Positions 4,503 through 6,548 of a stretch of DNA of 6,548 nt are shown here, one piece after another. The number at the start of each line of letters is the position of its first letter. Within the stretch, counting starts at the first letter, position 1. The notes beneath the pieces are model-generated. The model saw nothing but the letters and a program-made list of their open reading frames with translations. It did no database searches and was not told where the DNA came from. Both the position numbers and the translations under genes were made by a program. This DNA comes from an uncultured Ruaniaceae bacterium (GTDB taxonomy: Bacteria; Actinomycetota; Actinomycetes; Actinomycetales; Beutenbergiaceae): assembly GCA_938004115.1 (NCBI GenBank), contig CALKWS010000267.1:1-6548 (forward strand), read 5' to 3'.

Positions 4503-6548
4503 GGCGCGGCCCGGTCGATCTGCGCCTGCTGCGCCTGGCCGGCCGGCACCGGCGCGCATTGGTCTGCCTGGTGGCGCTCAGCGTGATCGACGCGCTGACC
4601 GTGGTGGCCGCGGCCGCGCTGATCGCCCGGGTGGTGGTCGAGGTGCTGGCGCCCGGGCCGTGGTGGCGCTCGCTCGCGGCGCTGGCCGGGGTGTTGGCGG
4701 TGCGGGCCGTCGTCGCCCGGTTGCGGCCGGTGGCCGCCCACGCGGTGGCCACCGGGGTCATCACCGACGCACGCACCGACGTCCTCGCCACCGTCGCGCG
4801 GCGCGGACCGGCCTGGGTCGCCGGCCGGGCGGCACGGGCCGAGCCGGTGGAGGTCACCGCGTTGCTGGCCACCGGATTGGACCCGTTACGCCCCTGGTTC
4901 ACCCACTACCTGCCCGCCCTGGTGGTCGCGGCACTGGTGCCGCCGCTGGTGCTGGTGCTCATGGCCACCTTCGACCTGACCTCCGCCGCGGTGGTGCTGG
5001 TCACGTTGCCGCTGGTGCCGCTGTTCGCCGCCCTGGTGGGGTGGGCCACGGAGCGTCGCGCGAAGGCCCAGTACCACCGGGGCGGGCACCTGGCGGGGCA
5101 CTTCCTGGACGTCGTGCGCGGACTGGCCACGCTGAAACTGTTCGACCGGGCCCGCCGTCAGGTCGAGGCGGTCCGGGACACCTCCCAGCGATATGCGCAT
5201 GCCACCACGAAGGTGCTGTCGGTGGCGTTCCTGTCCTCCACCGCCCTGGACCTGGTGGCCACCATCTCGGTGGGCCTGGTGGCCGTGGGGGCCGGGGTTC
5301 GGCTGGCCGGCGGTGAGATGGCGCTGTGGCCGGCGCTCGCGGTGATCCTGCTGGCGCCGGAGGCGTACCGGCCGTTGCGGGAGGCGGGTGCCCAGTTCCA
5401 CGAGTCCGCGGAGGCCACGGCGGTACTGGATCAGTTGCAGGCGCTGGAGGTGATCCCCGCCGGTGGACGCCGGGAGCCGGCCGGGGTGCGCGGTGAGTCG
5501 GCCGGGGTGCGCGGTGAGCCGGCCGGGGTGCGCGAGCCGGCCGGGGGGCACGGTGAGTCGACCGGGCCCCCGGCTCCCGGCCGCGATACGCCGGTCGGCA
5601 TGCGCGGGGTGCGGGTGCGGTATCCGGGCCGGCGCCAGGACCTGCGCCTGCCCGACCTGCAGGTGCGGGCCGGGGAACTGGTGGTGCTCGTGGGACCGTC
5701 GGGGAGCGGCAAGACCACCATGTTGCGGGTGCTCGCCGGCGTCCAGCCGCCGCGGCAAGGGACCACATGGGGCAAGCACGTCCACTATGTCCCGCAGCGC
5801 CCGTCGCTGCCGATGGCGGCGACGGTGGGTGCCGCCCTGGAGGTCGAGCGCCACGGCCGGGACCGGGTCGAGCAGGTCCTGGCCCGGCTGGGGCTGGCGG
5901 TGCACGCCCTGCCGGCGGGGTTGGAGACCTCGCTGACCCAGGACGGGGAGGGCATCTCGGCCGGGCAGCGGCACCGGATCGCGTTGGCCCGGGCGGTACT
6001 CACGGTGACCGGACCCGGGGCACCTGCCCGGCCCGTGCTGCTCCTCGACGAGCCGACGGCGCATCTGGACGCGGCCAGTGAGGCCGCGGTCGCGGACCTG
6101 CTGCGCTCGCTGACCGGTCACGGGGTCACGGTGGTGGCGGCCGCGCACCGGAGCCGGCTGATCGACCTGGCCGACCGGCAGGTGTCACTGCGCCCGGCGC
6201 CGCCCTCATCGACCCCGGCGCCGCGAGGCAGCATGGCCGGCGGCCCGGCGGGCGCAACTCCGCTAGTCGCCCCGGAACACGCCCCGTCGCACACCCCGTC
6301 GCACACCCCTCGACTCGCCCCCTCGGATCGCGCCGCGGCGGCGGGGGCCGCCCCGGCGGGTAGAGGGCGGTGGTGGGCCCGGCTGCGTCCCTCGACCCGG
6401 TTCACGATCGCCGCGCTCACCGGCGCGGCCTCCCTTCTCGCCGCGGTCGGCCTGACGGTCGCGGCCGCATGGCTGATCATCCGCGCCGAGGCCCGCCCGC
6501 CGATCCTGAGCCTGTCCATGGCCGTGGTGGCGGTACGCGGATTCGCCG
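4499..6548 (+). CDS. cydDC: CydDC fused ABC exporter for cytochrome bd assembly (3' end outside window)
   Basis: The frame from ATG 4499 is open for 683 codons to the window end without a stop. Residues 1-310 are a CydD membrane domain: GPAW, HYLPALVV at 136-143, PLVPLFAALVGWA at 171-183, AGHFLDVVRG at 199-208, FLSSTALDL at 244-252 and LAPEAYRPLREAG at 285-297. A repetitive linker (326-356) leads to the ATPase domain: Walker A GPSGSGKT at 399-406 (K405), Q-loop Q433, signature ISAGQ at 486-490 (commonly LSGGQ), Walker B LLLDEPT with D517 and E518, D-loop AHLD at 521-524, and H550. A Pro/Ala-rich linker (about 566-628) follows. Then comes a CydC N-terminus (about 629-683) with LAAVGLTVAAAWLIIRA and PPILSLSMAVVAVRGFA. 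CydDC exports thiol reductants such as glutathione or cysteine in E. coli, or heme in other proposals, and is needed for bd maturation. Such fusions occur in actinobacteria such as Streptomyces. The ATG overlaps the cydB stop, and no strong Shine-Dalgarno is seen. Confidence 0.94.
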   Translation, partial: MRRGPVDLRLLRLAGRHRRALVCLVALSVIDALTVVAAAALIARVVVEVLAPGPWWRSLAALAGVLAVRAVVARLRPVAAHAVATGVITDARTDVLATVARRGPAWVAGRAARAEPVEVTALLATGLDPLRPWFTHYLPALVVAALVPPLVLVLMATFDLTSAAVVLVTLPLVPLFAALVGWATERRAKAQYHRGGHLAGHFLDVVRGLATLKLFDRARRQVEAVRDTSQRYAHATTKVLSVAFLSSTALDLVATISVGLVAVGAGVRLAGGEMALWPALAVILLAPEAYRPLREAGAQFHESAEATAVLDQLQALEVIPAGGRREPAGVRGESAGVRGEPAGVREPAGGHGESTGPPAPGRDTPVGMRGVRVRYPGRRQDLRLPDLQVRAGELVVLVGPSGSGKTTMLRVLAGVQPPRQGTTWGKHVHYVPQRPSLPMAATVGAALEVERHGRDRVEQVLARLGLAVHALPAGLETSLTQDGEGISAGQRHRIALARAVLTVTGPGAPARPVLLLDEPTAHLDAASEAAVADLLRSLTGHGVTVVAAAHRSRLIDLADRQVSLRPAPPSSTPAPRGSMAGGPAGATPLVAPEHAPSHTPSHTPRLAPSDRAAAAGAAPAGRGRWWARLRPSTRFTIAALTGAASLLAAVGLTVAAAWLIIRAEARPPILSLSMAVVAVRGFA
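5474..5566 (+). repeat. 21-bp in-frame tandem repeat in the CydD half
   Basis: There are about 4.5 units, each starting with GAG(C/T)CG and encoding E-(P/S)-A-G-V-R-G. Boundaries are 5474-5494, 5495-5515, 5516-5533 (18 bp, lacking the GGT codon), 5534-5554 (variant GGGGGGCACGGT end) and a partial unit 5555-5566. All length differences are multiples of three. The tract encodes residues 326-356, a charged flexible linker between membrane and ATPase domains. Its regularity suggests slippage or recombination and possible length variation between strains. Confidence 0.9.
6282..6305 (+). repeat. Two 12-bp tandem copies in the CydD-CydC linker
   Basis: CCCCGTCGCACA occurs twice in direct succession, followed by another CCCC. 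In frame it encodes the APSHTPSHTP stretch at about residues 595-604. It sits in the low-complexity Pro/Ala-rich linker that joins the two transporter halves. Confidence 0.8.

Noticed and set aside
5474..5566. CRISPR-like or mobile-element repeat
   Set aside because: The units are directly adjacent without spacers, are in frame with the CydD coding sequence, and have no terminal inverted repeats or transposase nearby.
4886..6148. Long minus-strand open frame opposite cydDC
   Set aside because: It is a repetitive Arg/His/Gln/Pro translation with no family resemblance. The opposite strand carries complete ABC transporter motifs.

Overview
The window comes from a high-GC bacterium, almost certainly an actinobacterium. 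Codon third positions are strongly G/C-biased on both coding strands. The gene set (BlaI-type repressor with a short M56 protease, short-Q-loop CydA, and CydD and CydC fused in one chain) fits that phylum. The genus cannot be fixed from the sequence.

Layout. The left third (1-1939) is transcribed leftward. It holds the 5' part of an NADP-type glutamate dehydrogenase gene (gdhA, cut by the window start), preceded on its own strand by an M56 membrane metalloprotease gene (671-1558) and a BlaI/MecI-family repressor gene (1580-1939). The right two thirds (2058-6548) are transcribed rightward as one tight operon: cydA, cydB (9 nt gap) and a fused cydDC (ATGA overlap with cydB). The cydDC frame is open to the window end, and only the CydD half plus the first roughly 55 residues of the CydC half are present.

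How the parts work together. CydA and CydB form the cytochrome bd quinol oxidase, a high-affinity, non-proton-pumping terminal oxidase. CydDC is the ABC exporter needed to assemble it. The 118-bp divergent spacer between the repressor gene and cydA is packed with TAC(T/G)AC half-sites. Three are spaced exactly 15 bp apart, and a fourth sits in a perfect 17-bp dyad (TACGAC-N5-GTCGTA) that overlaps the likely cydA transcription start. The simplest reading is that the BlaI-like protein represses both itself (with the protease) and the bd oxidase operon, and that the sensor-less M56 protease relieves repression. This would put bd oxidase under a bla/mec-type proteolytic switch instead of a Rex-type redox repressor, for which no site was found. 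That is inference from layout and sequence.

Other points of note: an in-frame 21-bp tandem repeat in the CydD half between membrane and ATPase domains, a Pro/Ala-rich CydD-CydC linker with a possible internal start, a Gly-to-Ala change in the CydA GRQPW motif, and a probably leaderless repressor gene. The only non-coding stretches are 525-670 and 1940-2057 (plus very short gaps). None exceeds 300 bases.
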